From: Candidatus Acetothermia bacterium JdFR-48
GTDB lineage: Bacteria; Bipolaricaulota; Bipolaricaulia; Bipolaricaulales; Bipolaricaulaceae
Assembly: GCA_002011425.1 (NCBI GenBank)
Contig: MTNJ01000049.1
Location: forward strand, 1 to 54,986
Length of the DNA stretch: 54,986 bases
Reading direction: 5' to 3'
Part shown: positions 41,988 through 51,177 of the stretch, in pieces
Numbering within the stretch: the stretch's first letter is position 1
How the letters are laid out: every line of letters begins with the position of its first letter
Made by a program: the position numbers and the translations under genes
The notes under the pieces: generated by a model
The model's input: only the letters and a program-made list of their open reading frames with translations
Database searches by the model: none
What the model was told of the DNA's origin: nothing

Positions 41988-43869
41988 GGTGGCCCTGGTG
42001 GGGCAACCGAACTCCGGGAAATCCACCCTCTTCAATGCCATCGCCGGCTACCGCGCTATAGCCAGTAACTTCCCCGGGACCACAGTTGAGCTCCTTCGAG
42101 GGCGAGCACTGGTGGGAGCGCGGCCCGCGGAGGTGGTGGACCTCCCCGGGACCTATTCCCTCCTCGCCGGTGACCCCGCGGAGGAGCTGGCACGGGACTA
42201 CCTTCTCTCCGGCGAGGTGGACGTGGTCGTCAACGTGGTGGACGCCTCACTCCTCGGGAGATCCCTGGAGCTCACATTGGAACTGACAGAGCTCGGTCTT
42301 CCCATGGTGGTCTGTCTCAACATGATGGACGAGGCACGCCGCAAGGGGATCCACATCGATGCCGTGAAGCTATCGGAGGTCCTCGGGGTCCCTGTGGTGG
42401 AGACGGTGGCCGTGCGCGGTGTGGGTTTGAAGGAGCTCCTCGCCGCGATCCTCGAAGCGCGGGTCCCCAATGCACCACGGTACTCCGCCGACGTGGAGCG
42501 GGCCCTCGCCGCGCTGGTGGAGAGGCTCGCCCCAGCCGCAGGAAATTCGAAATTCCCTCCACGATATCTCGCCGAGTTGCTCCTCAGCGGTGGGGAACCT
42601 CCCTCCGGGGCGGAGCTCCCCGACCTCAGTGCGGAGGTGGAGGCAGCGCGGCGGGAAATCCAGGTCGGCCGGGGAGAGGATCCCGCTCTGGTCATCGCCG
42701 CCGAACGCCACGCCATGGCCCTGCGGATCTTCGAAGATGTCGCCCGGGTAACCCACGCCGAACGCTCTTTCCGCGAACGGATCGATTCCCTCCTCATGCA
42801 CCGGATCCTCGGCTACCCTGTCATGGTCTTGGTACTACTCGCGCTCTTCTACGGCGTCTTCAAGGTCGGCGGAATCCTCGAGGGTTTCTTGCTTCCACCC
42901 CTCGACAGTTTCACCGCCGCCGTGGAGGGGATGGTTCCAGGGCCCATCGGGAAAGTCCTGAGCGGCGCGCTACAGGGACTCTGGGCCGGGATCGGGATCG
43001 TCCTCCCGTATTTGCTCCCGTTCCTCTTCTTCCTCGCTTTCCTCGAGGACGTGGGATATCTCCCGCGCATCGGGTTCCTGGTGGACGGGCTCATGCACAA
43101 GATCGGCCTCCACGGAAAGAGCGTGATCCCGTTTCTCTTGGGTTACGGATGTTCAGTTCCGGCGGTCCTTGCGACCCGGATCCTGGAGGACGAGCGCGAC
43201 CGACTGGTGACGGCAGCGCTGGCGGTGATGATCCCCTGTGCTGCCCGGACCGTGGTCATCTTCGGCCTCGTGGGCCGCTACGTGGGGCCCTGGATCGCCT
43301 TTTCTCTCTACCTCCTCAACATCTTCATCATCGCCATCGCGGGCACGCTGTTGCGGAAATTCCTGCCGGGGATGGGACCGGGGCTCATCATGGAGATCCC
43401 GCCGTACCGGCTCCCATCCTTCCGCGCCGTCCTCCTCAAGGTCTGGCTGAGGCTCCGGGGGTTCATCACCGTGGCCTGGCCCACGTTGATCGCCGCCAGC
43501 GCCTTCTTCTCGCTGATCGAGGTCCTGGGGTGGACGCGGTTCTTGAACACGCTGCTCTTGCCCGTCACCTGGCCCCTTGGCCTTCCGGCTGAGGTAGGTG
43601 TGCCGCTTGTGTTCGGAATCCTGCGGAAAGAGCTCTCACTTATCATGTTGGGACAGGCCCTGGGGACGGTAGACTTCGGGGCGGCGCTCACGGGGGCGGC
43701 GATGGTCGTATTCACCGTTTTCGTGATCTTCTACGTGCCGTGCCTCGCCACTGTGGCCGCGCTGTGGCGGGAGCTCGGCCGCCGGAAGACGCTGCTTGTC
43801 GTGGCCGGCACCGTGGGTGTGGCGATGGCCGTCGGCCTCCTTATCCGCGCCATCCTCTGGCTATTTTAG
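41980..43869 (+). CDS. feoB: Ferrous iron transport protein B
   Basis: 629 residues from GTG 41980. The G domain has G1 GQPNSGKSTLFNAIAG, the switch region NFPGTTVEL, G3 DLPGTYSL and G4 LNMMDEA. The membrane part has two Gate repeats (GYLPRIGFLVDGLMHKIGL, FLLGYGCSVPAVLATR with the key Cys, LRKELSLIMLG). It imports Fe(II) in a GTP-dependent way and points to life in reduced, anoxic settings. It is at the short end of the family. Its stop shares bases with the opposing pseudogene. Confidence 0.95.
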   Translation: MLRVALVGQPNSGKSTLFNAIAGYRAIASNFPGTTVELLRGRALVGARPAEVVDLPGTYSLLAGDPAEELARDYLLSGEVDVVVNVVDASLLGRSLELTLELTELGLPMVVCLNMMDEARRKGIHIDAVKLSEVLGVPVVETVAVRGVGLKELLAAILEARVPNAPRYSADVERALAALVERLAPAAGNSKFPPRYLAELLLSGGEPPSGAELPDLSAEVEAARREIQVGRGEDPALVIAAERHAMALRIFEDVARVTHAERSFRERIDSLLMHRILGYPVMVLVLLALFYGVFKVGGILEGFLLPPLDSFTAAVEGMVPGPIGKVLSGALQGLWAGIGIVLPYLLPFLFFLAFLEDVGYLPRIGFLVDGLMHKIGLHGKSVIPFLLGYGCSVPAVLATRILEDERDRLVTAALAVMIPCAARTVVIFGLVGRYVGPWIAFSLYLLNIFIIAIAGTLLRKFLPGMGPGLIMEIPPYRLPSFRAVLLKVWLRLRGFITVAWPTLIAASAFFSLIEVLGWTRFLNTLLLPVTWPLGLPAEVGVPLVFGILRKELSLIMLGQALGTVDFGAALTGAAMVVFTVFVIFYVPCLATVAALWRELGRRKTLLVVAGTVGVAMAVGLLIRAILWLF

Positions 43870-44791
43870 TGGGTATTGAGCGTTATCGGGACGATGTCCT
43901 CCGAGGCCACCACACAGATTCTCGGCGGCGTAGGGGATCCACGACACTCGTCGATGAGCTCTAGGGGGAACTCGCCCGGGAGCAACGTGAGACGGTGCAC
44001 GTTCACCCGGCCGGGCTGAACCGCGGCGAGCGACCGCTCGAGGTCCCCGCGAGCACTTGGAACCAGGCCACGATGCCCACTTCCCTGACGATGTGACGTT
44101 CCTGAAATCTCCGGGGATCGGTCATCCCTCCGGGAAGGTGGAGAATGGGACCGTCCGGGTCATGGCCCGCGAAGTACGACATATCCGCGGGGTCAGACCC
44201 CCTACCGGCTGCCAAGGGTGGACCCCGATCACGACCTCATCGGTCCTTTGAGTACGGGGATCCTTCCAATCTCCGTAGACGCCGAGGCCGGCACAACTCG
44301 CGGCTTCGAGGGTCCAGGGGGAGGGGTTCCCCCCGCTCCAGTACCTGATCCTCCCCCATACCCCGGCCGCGTGGATGAGCCCGATCTCTCCCCGCACGTC
44401 CGGCACCACTTCTCTGGGGTGAGGAGTTCATGATCACCGGCCCAGGTGGGCATCTTCGTGGAAGTGGAGGCCGATCTCGTGGCCCCGGGCCTCGAGGTCA
44501 ACGAGGACTGTGCGTCACTCTCGGTGGCCGCCCGGGTAAAAGAGGACTCCACCTGTACCACGAGCTTTTCCCCGTGGCGTTCCACCACTTCAGCGAACCC
44601 GCAGAGGCATTGGATGTCCTGTTGAGAGGGTTTCGGGGGTAATCGCCCTGGCCCGAGCGGTACCCCCGGGCCGGGGTGCCCAGCGGTTCCACCTGCACCC
44701 CGACGGCGAGGAGGGGGACCGCTTTCCCCCGGCGAAGACCGCGATCGCCGTGAGGAACAAAACCACGAGGAATGAAATCTTTCGTATATGA
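43866..44791 (-). pseudogene. Polysaccharide deacetylase-like secreted protein, heavily frameshifted
   Basis: Pieces in all three minus frames line up in order as one protein of about 300 residues. They are a signal peptide ISFLVVLFLTAIAVFAGG, VGVQVEPLGTPARGYRSG, AEVVERHGEKLVVQVESS, LEARGHEIGLHFHEDAH, HAAGVWGRIRYWSGGN with GLGVYGDWKDPRTQ, SYFAGHDPDGPILHLPGG, and VNVHRLTLLPGEFPLELIDE. At least five frame breaks separate them. GHEIGLHFHEDAH recalls the metal-binding region of polysaccharide deacetylases; the family call is tentative. The putative start codon also appears lost (ATA after AAAGGGG). The decay is real if neighbouring genes, which are intact, are a guide to sequence quality. Confidence 0.8.
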
Positions 44792-44873
44792 ACCCCTTTG
44801 CAACCCAGCTCACCCGATGGGAGTGGGGACTTGAATCTACAGGGGACCTAACGGGAGCAAACCCCGGTCCGAC

Positions 44874-45842
44874 TCAGATCGCGAGTTGGTGGACGAGTTC
44901 GTAGAGCCGGAGGTCGATGGCCATCTGTTTGCGACGCACCACCGTGAGGGGGACCCGCACGACCTTTCCCTTCTGCCACGCGACCATATGCCCGAAGATT
45001 CCCGCTTTTGCATCCTCCACCGCCTGGGCCCCGAATCGTGAAGCGAGGATCCGATCGGTAGCTGTGGGGGAACCCCCCCGCTGTAGATGCCCCAACACGG
45101 TGACTCGCACCTCGAGCCCGGTGCGCTCCCGCAAGAAGTTAGCGATCACCTCGGTGGACCCGAGCCTTGCGATGACACCCTCGGCGACGACGATGATGGA
45201 GTGGTGTTTCCCCTTGCGGTAAATGGAGGAGACCTGCTGAGCGAGCTCTTCGAGCGAGACCTCCACTTCCGGGACGAGGACGAGCTCCGCCCCACCGGCA
45301 AGGCCCCCCATCAGGGCGATATATCCCGACTCTCTCCCCATGACCTCAACCAGGAAGACCCGCTCGTGGGCGAAGGCGGTGTCGCGGATGCGGTTCAGGG
45401 CCCAGACCACGGTGTTCACCGCGGTGTCGACCCCGATGGCGAGCTCGGTTCCCTCGATGTCGTTGTCGATAGAGGCCGGTATCCCCACTACGTTCACGCC
45501 CTGCTCGGTGAGCCAACGGGCACCTTGCAATGATCCTTCGCCCCCGATGACGACCAGCGCGTCAAATTTTTCCCTATCGATCGTGTCCAAGGCCTTCCGA
45601 CGTCCCTCCTCGGTGAGGAAGGCGGGGCAGCGGGCGGTGTGGAGGAAGGTGCCCCCGTACTCGATGATCCCCCCCACATCCCGGGGAGTGAGGGGGACGG
45701 CCTCCCCCTCAATCAGACCTGCATACCCCCGCCGGATGCCGACGATCTCGAGGCCGAGCTCCCAACCACGGCGCACCGCGGCCCGCACCGCCGCGTTCAT
45801 CCCCGGCGCGTCGCCCCCGGACGTGAGAATTCCTATGCGCAT
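44874..45842 (-). CDS. pfkA: ATP-dependent 6-phosphofructokinase
   Basis: 322 residues from ATG 45842, where IGILTSGGDAPGMNAAVRA begins. Motifs: GGEGSLQGA, PASIDNDIEGTELAIGVDTA (catalytic Asp, fructose-6-phosphate site), EVMGRESGYIAL and GHLQRGGSPTATDR. The PASIDND form lacks the lysine found at that site in pyrophosphate-dependent enzymes, favouring ATP as donor. It commits sugar to glycolysis, together with pyk elsewhere in the window. No Shine-Dalgarno is seen. Confidence 0.93.
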   Translation of the reverse strand: MRIGILTSGGDAPGMNAAVRAAVRRGWELGLEIVGIRRGYAGLIEGEAVPLTPRDVGGIIEYGGTFLHTARCPAFLTEEGRRKALDTIDREKFDALVVIGGEGSLQGARWLTEQGVNVVGIPASIDNDIEGTELAIGVDTAVNTVVWALNRIRDTAFAHERVFLVEVMGRESGYIALMGGLAGGAELVLVPEVEVSLEELAQQVSSIYRKGKHHSIIVVAEGVIARLGSTEVIANFLRERTGLEVRVTVLGHLQRGGSPTATDRILASRFGAQAVEDAKAGIFGHMVAWQKGKVVRVPLTVVRRKQMAIDLRLYELVHQLAI

Positions 45843-45911
45843 AACAGAGAAAAGCTTAAACGCCTTTGGGGCTGGAAACAAACTTAAAACGGAGATGTCC
45901 CCGGTAACCGC

Positions 45912-47015
45912 TTAACTACCGAGGATCGTCTGGACGGCCGCGGCGGCGTCGACCAGACCGAACCCAGTGGAAGGGTCTTTGCCGGGGAAATCTAGGTCTT
46001 CAGCGGTGCTTCTGAGGATCTCCGCCACCCCTTCGGGCGAGAGGTTCGGCTCGACGGAGAGGAGAAGCGCGGCAACCCCGGCCACGTGAGGGGCGGCGAA
46101 GGAAGTGCCTGAGGATGCGGTGGCCGCCCCTCCAGGCACTATTGAGATCACCTTGACCCCGGGGGCAGCGAGGTCCACCTCGGGGCCGCGGGACGAGAAC
46201 GTCGCTGAGGTGCGGTTTTTATCTACCGCCGCGACGGTCAGGACTTCTGGCAGGCGGCCGAGGGGACCTACCTCCGCACCAGTGTTACCCGCGATTGTCA
46301 CCACCAAGACCCCACTGCGCACCGCTCTCTTGATCGCACGCCGTACGTAGTCCGGCGGTGTCACCCGGGAATAAATGGAGATATTGATGACACGGGCACC
46401 GTTCGCCACGGCGTAGTCGATCGCCTCAGCGAACTTAGGCCAATCGTTCTTATAGAAGAGGCCACGGGAGTCGAGGAACCGGAGGTCCATTAGCTTCACC
46501 CGGGGGGCGACACCGCCGATTCCCGTAGCGGCATCCACCGCGGCGGCGATCAATCCGGCGACGAAGGTGCCGTGCCAGTTGAGGGGTGTGCCCTCGAGAG
46601 AGTCGGGGTCATCGTCGCGGAAGTCCCACCCCTGGACATCGTCGATATACCCATTTCCGTCGTCATCGATGCCATTCCCCGGAATTTCCCCGGGATTTCG
46701 CCACATGCGGTCTGCCAGAATGGGCAAGGTATAATCAATGCCCCCGTCGATGACCGCTATCACGATCTCTTCTGACCCCTGAGTGATTTCCCAGGCTTCG
46801 GGTGCCTTGATGGCGCGGAGGCCCCAACGCAGGTGGGTGACTTCGCGAGACGAGGGGATCACGGTTGGAGGTGACGCTTCACCTGCACCACCGATGACCG
46901 ACTCAAGGGCCGATGGCGAGAAACTCCACGGACCATTGTTCACCAGGGTGGGAGAGAAACCACATATCGCGAGGAGGAGAAGCGCCGCCCATATGTTCCA
47001 CAATTTTTTGGGCAT
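45912..47015 (-). CDS. Secreted subtilisin-like serine protease (S8) under a c-di-GMP riboswitch
   Basis: 367 residues. A signal peptide (WNIWAALLLLAICGFSPTLV) is followed by a short propeptide and an S8 domain with the triad Asp in IAVIDGGIDYT, His in LNWHGTFVAGLIAAA and Ser in SSGTSFAAPHVAGVAALLL. NGIDDDGNGYIDDVQGWDF looks like a calcium loop. It is a secreted or periplasmic endoprotease. The aptamer upstream ends five bases before the ATG at 47015. AAGG directly abuts that ATG, so the TTG at residue 5 (about 12 bases later) is a serious alternative start. Translation is probably switched by c-di-GMP. Confidence 0.92.
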   Translation of the reverse strand: MPKKLWNIWAALLLLAICGFSPTLVNNGPWSFSPSALESVIGGAGEASPPTVIPSSREVTHLRWGLRAIKAPEAWEITQGSEEIVIAVIDGGIDYTLPILADRMWRNPGEIPGNGIDDDGNGYIDDVQGWDFRDDDPDSLEGTPLNWHGTFVAGLIAAAVDAATGIGGVAPRVKLMDLRFLDSRGLFYKNDWPKFAEAIDYAVANGARVINISIYSRVTPPDYVRRAIKRAVRSGVLVVTIAGNTGAEVGPLGRLPEVLTVAAVDKNRTSATFSSRGPEVDLAAPGVKVISIVPGGAATASSGTSFAAPHVAGVAALLLSVEPNLSPEGVAEILRSTAEDLDFPGKDPSTGFGLVDAAAAVQTILGS

Positions 47016-47019
47016 CCTT

Positions 47020-47113
47020 CGGCAGCCCGGCCACCCTTCGACCTTCGCGGTCGGGAGGGTCCGTGGGCTTTGCGCCCCCGCCTTTCGGCGGGTTTGCCCT
47101 TATCGGGATGCCG
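47020..47113 (-). promoter_or_regulatory. Cyclic di-GMP-I (GEMM-I) riboswitch aptamer
   Basis: Read on the minus strand: P1 5' strand CGGCA; core AGGGCAAACC; P2 hairpin CCCGCC-GAAA-GGCGGG with a GNRA loop; GGCGCAAAGCC; P3 hairpin with ACCCT/AGGGT and GACC/GGTC arms; and P1 3' strand TGCCG. The order and the conserved blocks AGGGCAAACC and GCAAAGCC match the c-di-GMP-I class. It lies directly before the subtilase start, so ligand binding and P1 closure would control access to the start codon. A further hairpin (AGGGCACAAG/CTTGGCCCT) lies just upstream. Confidence 0.9.
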
Positions 47114-47307
47114 TAGGGCCAAGAACCCTTGTGCCCTGCGGTGGCCTGGCTACGCCTCACCTCCTTTCCCTGATGGACTAATAGTGATCCTCCGATTTCA
47201 TCACTAACAATTATATGCAATTAGTTACTCGTGGTCAAGTGGGATGGCGGGATGGCTCACGTGACCGTGATTCCCGTTACACCACCGATTCGCGTAAGAT
47301 CAGGGAG

Positions 47308-47745
47308 ATGCGTGAGGTATACACGGTGGGACACTCGAACCTCTCCTTGGAGGAGTTCTTGGCCCTTCTCTCCGGGTGGGGGATAGAGCTGGTAGTCGAC
47401 GTGCGCCGTTTTCCCACCTCCAAGAAGCATCTACACTTCCAACGTGAGGACCTCGCGCGGGCGCTGGCGCACGCGGGGATCGGGTACGTGTTCATGGGGG
47501 AGGAGCTCGGAGGTTACAGAAAGGGCGGCTACGAAGCGTACATGCGGACAGTGGAATTCCGGGAGGGCCTGGGGAAATTGGCGGAGCTCGCCCGGGGGAG
47601 GAAGGTAGCGGTGATGTGTGCGGAACGAGATCCCCGGGGATGTCACCGTCGCTTCATCGCCGCGGCGCTGGCCGCCCAGGGCATCCGTGTGGTCCACATC
47701 TTGGGCCCGGGGAAATATCGCGTCGAGGGATCCCCTCTCCTCTGA
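47308..47745 (+). CDS. DUF488 domain protein
   Basis: 145 residues from ATG 47308, preceded by CAGGGAG; the frame is open further upstream but the family starts at VYTVGHSNLSLEEFLALL. Conserved DUF488 features include LVVDVRRFPTSKKHLHF, LGGYRKGGYEAYM and the CAERDPRGCHRRFIA motif, whose Cys and His residues suggest a nucleotide- or metal-binding role. The function of the family is unknown. It diverges from the subtilase. Confidence 0.88.
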   Translation: MREVYTVGHSNLSLEEFLALLSGWGIELVVDVRRFPTSKKHLHFQREDLARALAHAGIGYVFMGEELGGYRKGGYEAYMRTVEFREGLGKLAELARGRKVAVMCAERDPRGCHRRFIAAALAAQGIRVVHILGPGKYRVEGSPLL

Positions 47746-47751
47746 GGTTCC

Positions 47752-47782
47752 TAAAAGAAAAGGGGGCGGCTCGGCCGCCCCC
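47752..47782 (-). terminator. Intrinsic terminator after the ABC-2 permease gene
   Basis: On the minus strand GGGGGCGGC pairs with GCCGCCCCC (9 base pairs, 3-base loop), followed by TTTTCTTTT. It also lies just after the DUF488 stop and may act on both strands. Confidence 0.85.
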
Positions 47783-47810
47783 TGTAGGTATAGCTAGCGC
47801 CAAACGTCGC

Positions 47811-48737
47811 CTAAGTGGCCCGGATCTCGCGGCGCATGAAGATGATGTAGGAAATCGCGAAGCACACCGAGGTTAGGGCCACCAGGCCCACGAGCTGTGG
47901 CCATACGATGAGGAGGCTCTGTCCCAAGGGTAGGGGGCTCGTGGGGATCGTGACCTCTTGCAGGAGTGCCGCGATGCCCAGGCCCCGGTAGCTCGGGATG
48001 AGGATCGCCGTGGTCGCCTCTTCAAACAGGGCTACCGGTGAGAAGCGGAGGACTAGGTTTCGGATCGACTCGTGCTTGGCGAAGACATCGGCACCCACCC
48101 CGGGCTTCACCGGCGCCGCTTGGTCGGCGATAAGGCCGGCCAACATATAGAGGAACAGCGTGAAGAAGAGCCACACCGCGATGGAGGCCAGGGCCGAGGT
48201 CGCCGTCTGGCGGAACACGATTGAGAAGAGGATTCCCAAACTCAGCCAGAAACCCAGGTAGACGACGCTGATGACGAAGAACATCGCGGTACGGGAGATC
48301 TCGGTGCCGTCTGGGGGGAAGCCCAGGATGTAGAGCCCGAGGCCCACGATGATGAGGATGATACTCGCGACGGCGATGGAAAGGGCGGTGATCCCGGCGA
48401 GGAACTTCCCGTTGATCCACCAGTCGCGGTAGATGGGTTGCGCCAAGACACGGGACACCGTTCCCCGGTTGAATTCGCTGTTCACGGCGTCAAACCCGAG
48501 CACGACGCCGATCAGGGGCCCGAAGAAGGCGAGGAACCCCAGGAACGAAGGCAACCCCCCACCGCTCACGGTGAAAAGGCGCAGGTAGATGAATTCAGAC
48601 GCCTGCTGCATCCCGGAGAGGGCCTGGGCGGCGAGGTAGGTGGACGCCCCGCCGACGATGAGGATGAGGAAGAAGAAGATCACGAAGCGTTTGCTGCCCA
48701 AATGGTCCGCCAGCTCCTTCCAGAAAACGGCGCTCAT
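47811..48737 (-). CDS. ABC-2 type transporter permease
   Basis: 308 residues, about six membrane segments; FFFLILIVGGASTYLAA, GPLIGVVLGFDAVNSEFNRG and TVSRVLAQPIYRDWWINGKF are typical of NosY/GldF-type permeases. It would form the membrane channel for the ATPase encoded just upstream. Substrate unknown. AGGGGTGAGAG precedes the ATG. It is the last gene of a three-gene operon that begins with the NEW3-domain protein. Confidence 0.88.
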   Translation of the reverse strand: MSAVFWKELADHLGSKRFVIFFFLILIVGGASTYLAAQALSGMQQASEFIYLRLFTVSGGGLPSFLGFLAFFGPLIGVVLGFDAVNSEFNRGTVSRVLAQPIYRDWWINGKFLAGITALSIAVASIILIIVGLGLYILGFPPDGTEISRTAMFFVISVVYLGFWLSLGILFSIVFRQTATSALASIAVWLFFTLFLYMLAGLIADQAAPVKPGVGADVFAKHESIRNLVLRFSPVALFEEATTAILIPSYRGLGIAALLQEVTIPTSPLPLGQSLLIVWPQLVGLVALTSVCFAISYIIFMRREIRAT

Positions 48738-48740
48738 CTC

Positions 48741-49664
48741 TCACCCCTGGAAGTACCGGAGGTAGATCTCCTCCAGGGTATAGGTGTGCCCCTTGAGCTC
48801 AAGGAGATCGGCTCCGCACTGGATCACGGCGCGGGCGATCTGCGACCGTACATCTGACGTGGCCTTGACGCGGATGAGATCCCCTTCGCGTTCCGCCACT
48901 GTTACCCCCTCGATCCCGCGCAGGGCGTCGATGAGGGCGTCGTCCACCCTGGAGGCCCTGACCTCGAAGAACACCTCACCACTCTCGACCACGGCGCCGA
49001 GCTCCCCCAGGGTCCCCTGGGCCACAAGCTTCCCCTGATGGATGATCCCCATCCGGTCACAGATTTGCTGCACCTGGTGGAGGAGATGGGAGGAAAGGAG
49101 GATCGTCATCCCCCGCTCGTCCCTGAGTCGTACGATCATATCGAGGATCTGCTTCGCGCCCTCGGGGTCGATCCCCGAAGTGGGCTCGTCCAAGATCACG
49201 AACCTGGGTTCTTTGAGCAACACGTCTGCGATCCCCAGCCGCTGCTTCATACCCCGGGAGAAGGCCCCGACGCGCCGGCTGGCCACGTCCGCGAGGCCCA
49301 CCATTTCCAAGACCTCGTCGACGCGTTTCTTGGCCTCACGTTCGGGGATACGGTTGAGGTGGGCGGTGTAGAGGAGATTCTCCCGGGCGGAGAGGTCATC
49401 GTAGAAGCCCAGGTTCTCCGGGAGATACCCCGTAAGGCGCTTCACCTTCAGGGGCTCCCGGGCAGGGTTGTGACCCAGGACCCGAACCTCACCGGCGGTG
49501 GGCTCGGTGAGCCCGAGGAGGATGAGGATAGTGGTGGTCTTTCCGGCGCCGTTCGGGCCTAGCAACCCGTAGATCTCGCCTTCCTCGATCACGAGGTCCA
49601 GGCCATCCACGGCCTTGACCCCGTTGTAATACTTCTTGAGGCCCTTGGCCTCGGCGACCGGCAT
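48741..49664 (-). CDS. ABC transporter ATP-binding protein (NosF/CcmA type)
   Basis: 307 residues from ATG 49664, because MPVAEAKGLKKYYNGVKAV is the normal N-terminus. Walker A GLLGPNGAGKTTTILILLG, signature FSRGMKQRLGIADVLL, Walker B RFVILDEPTSGIDPEG and LLSSHLLHQVQQIC are present. The C-terminal 80 residues form the regulatory domain common in this class. It drives the ABC-2 permease encoded four bases later. Its ATG overlaps the stop of the NEW3-domain gene, so translation is coupled. Confidence 0.92.
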   Translation of the reverse strand: MPVAEAKGLKKYYNGVKAVDGLDLVIEEGEIYGLLGPNGAGKTTTILILLGLTEPTAGEVRVLGHNPAREPLKVKRLTGYLPENLGFYDDLSARENLLYTAHLNRIPEREAKKRVDEVLEMVGLADVASRRVGAFSRGMKQRLGIADVLLKEPRFVILDEPTSGIDPEGAKQILDMIVRLRDERGMTILLSSHLLHQVQQICDRMGIIHQGKLVAQGTLGELGAVVESGEVFFEVRASRVDDALIDALRGIEGVTVAEREGDLIRVKATSDVRSQIARAVIQCGADLLELKGHTYTLEEIYLRYFQG

Positions 49665-50884
49665 CACCGCCTCCCGAGCCGCACGAAGATCCCCGTGAGC
49701 CCGGCCACCACCACGACGATCACGGCGACCCCGACCCAACCCCAGCTCATGGCCGCGCCCACGGTCACCCGGAGCTTGAGGGCTTCGCGGTCCTCTTTGC
49801 CGGCAGCGGTGACCGTGATCTCGTAATCGCCGGGGATGGCGCGCTCTTTAGGCTTGATGACAACTTCCACAACTCCGGGCTTGAGCGTTTGAGCCAGGGG
49901 ATCCAATGAGTCGAGCTTCTCGGGTTTGAACGTCACCTCCCAGTCCTTGGGCTTGGAGGCGAAGAAATCGATATCGGTGATGGGAGCTGTACCCTCGTTC
50001 CAAATGTAAAGTTTGAAGACACGCTCTTTGCCGGCCGTGGCCTTGATGTTGCGAGTATCCCCTTTGCCGAAGACCTCGGCCTCGCTCCCTAAGCGCAAAT
50101 CATAAGTACCGGTGATGGTGGCCTTGAGGTCGAGCTTCTCCTCCACTCCATCAGCTGAGGCGGCGAAGGTCAGGGGATAGTCTCCTTTCTTCACGTCGAA
50201 CGGAGGTGTCACCACGAACTTGATCCACTCGGAGGCGTTGCCGTTTACCTTGATGGAGGTGATGCGCTGGTCCTTCCACCGCGGGGTGAAGTAGGCGCGC
50301 CAGCCGAAGGGCACCTGGGCCTTGAGCTGGACGACGCGGTCCTCGTCAGCTTCGTTCTTGATCTGGATCTCGAATTCGAAGTCCTCCCCAGCAGGGTTCT
50401 CCAGGGCGGGGTAATCGACGAGGAGGGTGAGGCCCTTCACTTCCTCCTCGGCCGTGGTCGCTTCCTTCTCCCGGACGTAGGCCACGGAGATGGTGAACCT
50501 TTTCTCAATGGCACCGTCTTTGCTGCGGGCGATGAGCCCGAAGGTGTAGTCGCCGGACTCGGCGTCCTCCGGCGGCTTAGCGCGGAACTTGATCGTGACC
50601 TTGGCGTCCTCCCCGGGGAGGAGGTAGACCCCCTTTATCTCGGTACGCGGATAGGTCGAGGTCTCCAGGCGCGGGTTCCAACCTTCTGGACCCGTGATCT
50701 CGAGGGTGATCTCTTCGGGATCCTCACCGTAGTTTACGAGTACGACGTCGAGGTTGACCTCTTTCCCCTCGGGGAGGACGACGTAGGGATAAACGGTATA
50801 AAAGGCGAAGTCACGCTGAAGCTCCTGGGCCGGCCCAACGACGGAGAACGCGACGAGAAGAAGTAATATGAGCTTGCTTCTCAT
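49664..50884 (-). CDS. Membrane-anchored extracytoplasmic protein with NEW3-type Ig-like domains
   Basis: 406 residues: signal peptide (LILLLLVAFSVVGPA), two to three Ig-like domains of NPCBM-associated NEW3 type (VNLDVVLVNYGEDPEEITLE with ITGPEGWNP, FEFEIQIKNEADEDRVVQLK, VFKLYIWNEGTAPITDIDFF), and a C-terminal anchor MSWGWVGVAVIVVVVAGLTG followed by basic residues. It probably stands outside the membrane as the partner of the ABC-2 pair encoded next. GGAGGGAGGG precedes the ATG. Confidence 0.85.
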   Translation of the reverse strand: MRSKLILLLLVAFSVVGPAQELQRDFAFYTVYPYVVLPEGKEVNLDVVLVNYGEDPEEITLEITGPEGWNPRLETSTYPRTEIKGVYLLPGEDAKVTIKFRAKPPEDAESGDYTFGLIARSKDGAIEKRFTISVAYVREKEATTAEEEVKGLTLLVDYPALENPAGEDFEFEIQIKNEADEDRVVQLKAQVPFGWRAYFTPRWKDQRITSIKVNGNASEWIKFVVTPPFDVKKGDYPLTFAASADGVEEKLDLKATITGTYDLRLGSEAEVFGKGDTRNIKATAGKERVFKLYIWNEGTAPITDIDFFASKPKDWEVTFKPEKLDSLDPLAQTLKPGVVEVVIKPKERAIPGDYEITVTAAGKEDREALKLRVTVGAAMSWGWVGVAVIVVVVAGLTGIFVRLGRR

Positions 50885-50931
50885 CCCTCCCTCCTTGTGG
50901 AACTAAGATATGCCCGTTGGGAAGCTAGTAT

Positions 50932-50961
50932 TTTTTAGCCCCGAATACGCCGGTAAGTCAA
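50932..50961 (-). promoter_or_regulatory. Promoter of the NEW3/ABC operon
   Basis: On the minus strand TTGACT (50961-50956), an 18-base spacer and TAAAAA (50937-50932) lie about 50 bases before the ATG at 50884. Confidence 0.65.
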
Positions 50962-51177
50962 GGCCTCCGGTGTACCGTGCTGGAGGGACCGTAGACGAAA
51001 CAAAGGCTCCGCCGTCCCGTATTTCGTGGAAAAAGGAGGTCGCGGCTCATTCAAGTACGGTCACCCCGGGGCTAATTTTGCGGGACGGCGATGCAAAGTT
51101 TGTGCAAATTCTGTGAAGATCCTGTCGAAAAGCATCCCCGTATCGTTCCAATGTAGCACAGAGCTCCCAATGAGCCT

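Noticed and set aside
47752..47782. GC-rich palindrome considered as a mobile repeat
   Set aside because: A stem with a T-run on the minus strand at the end of a gene is explained as a terminator.
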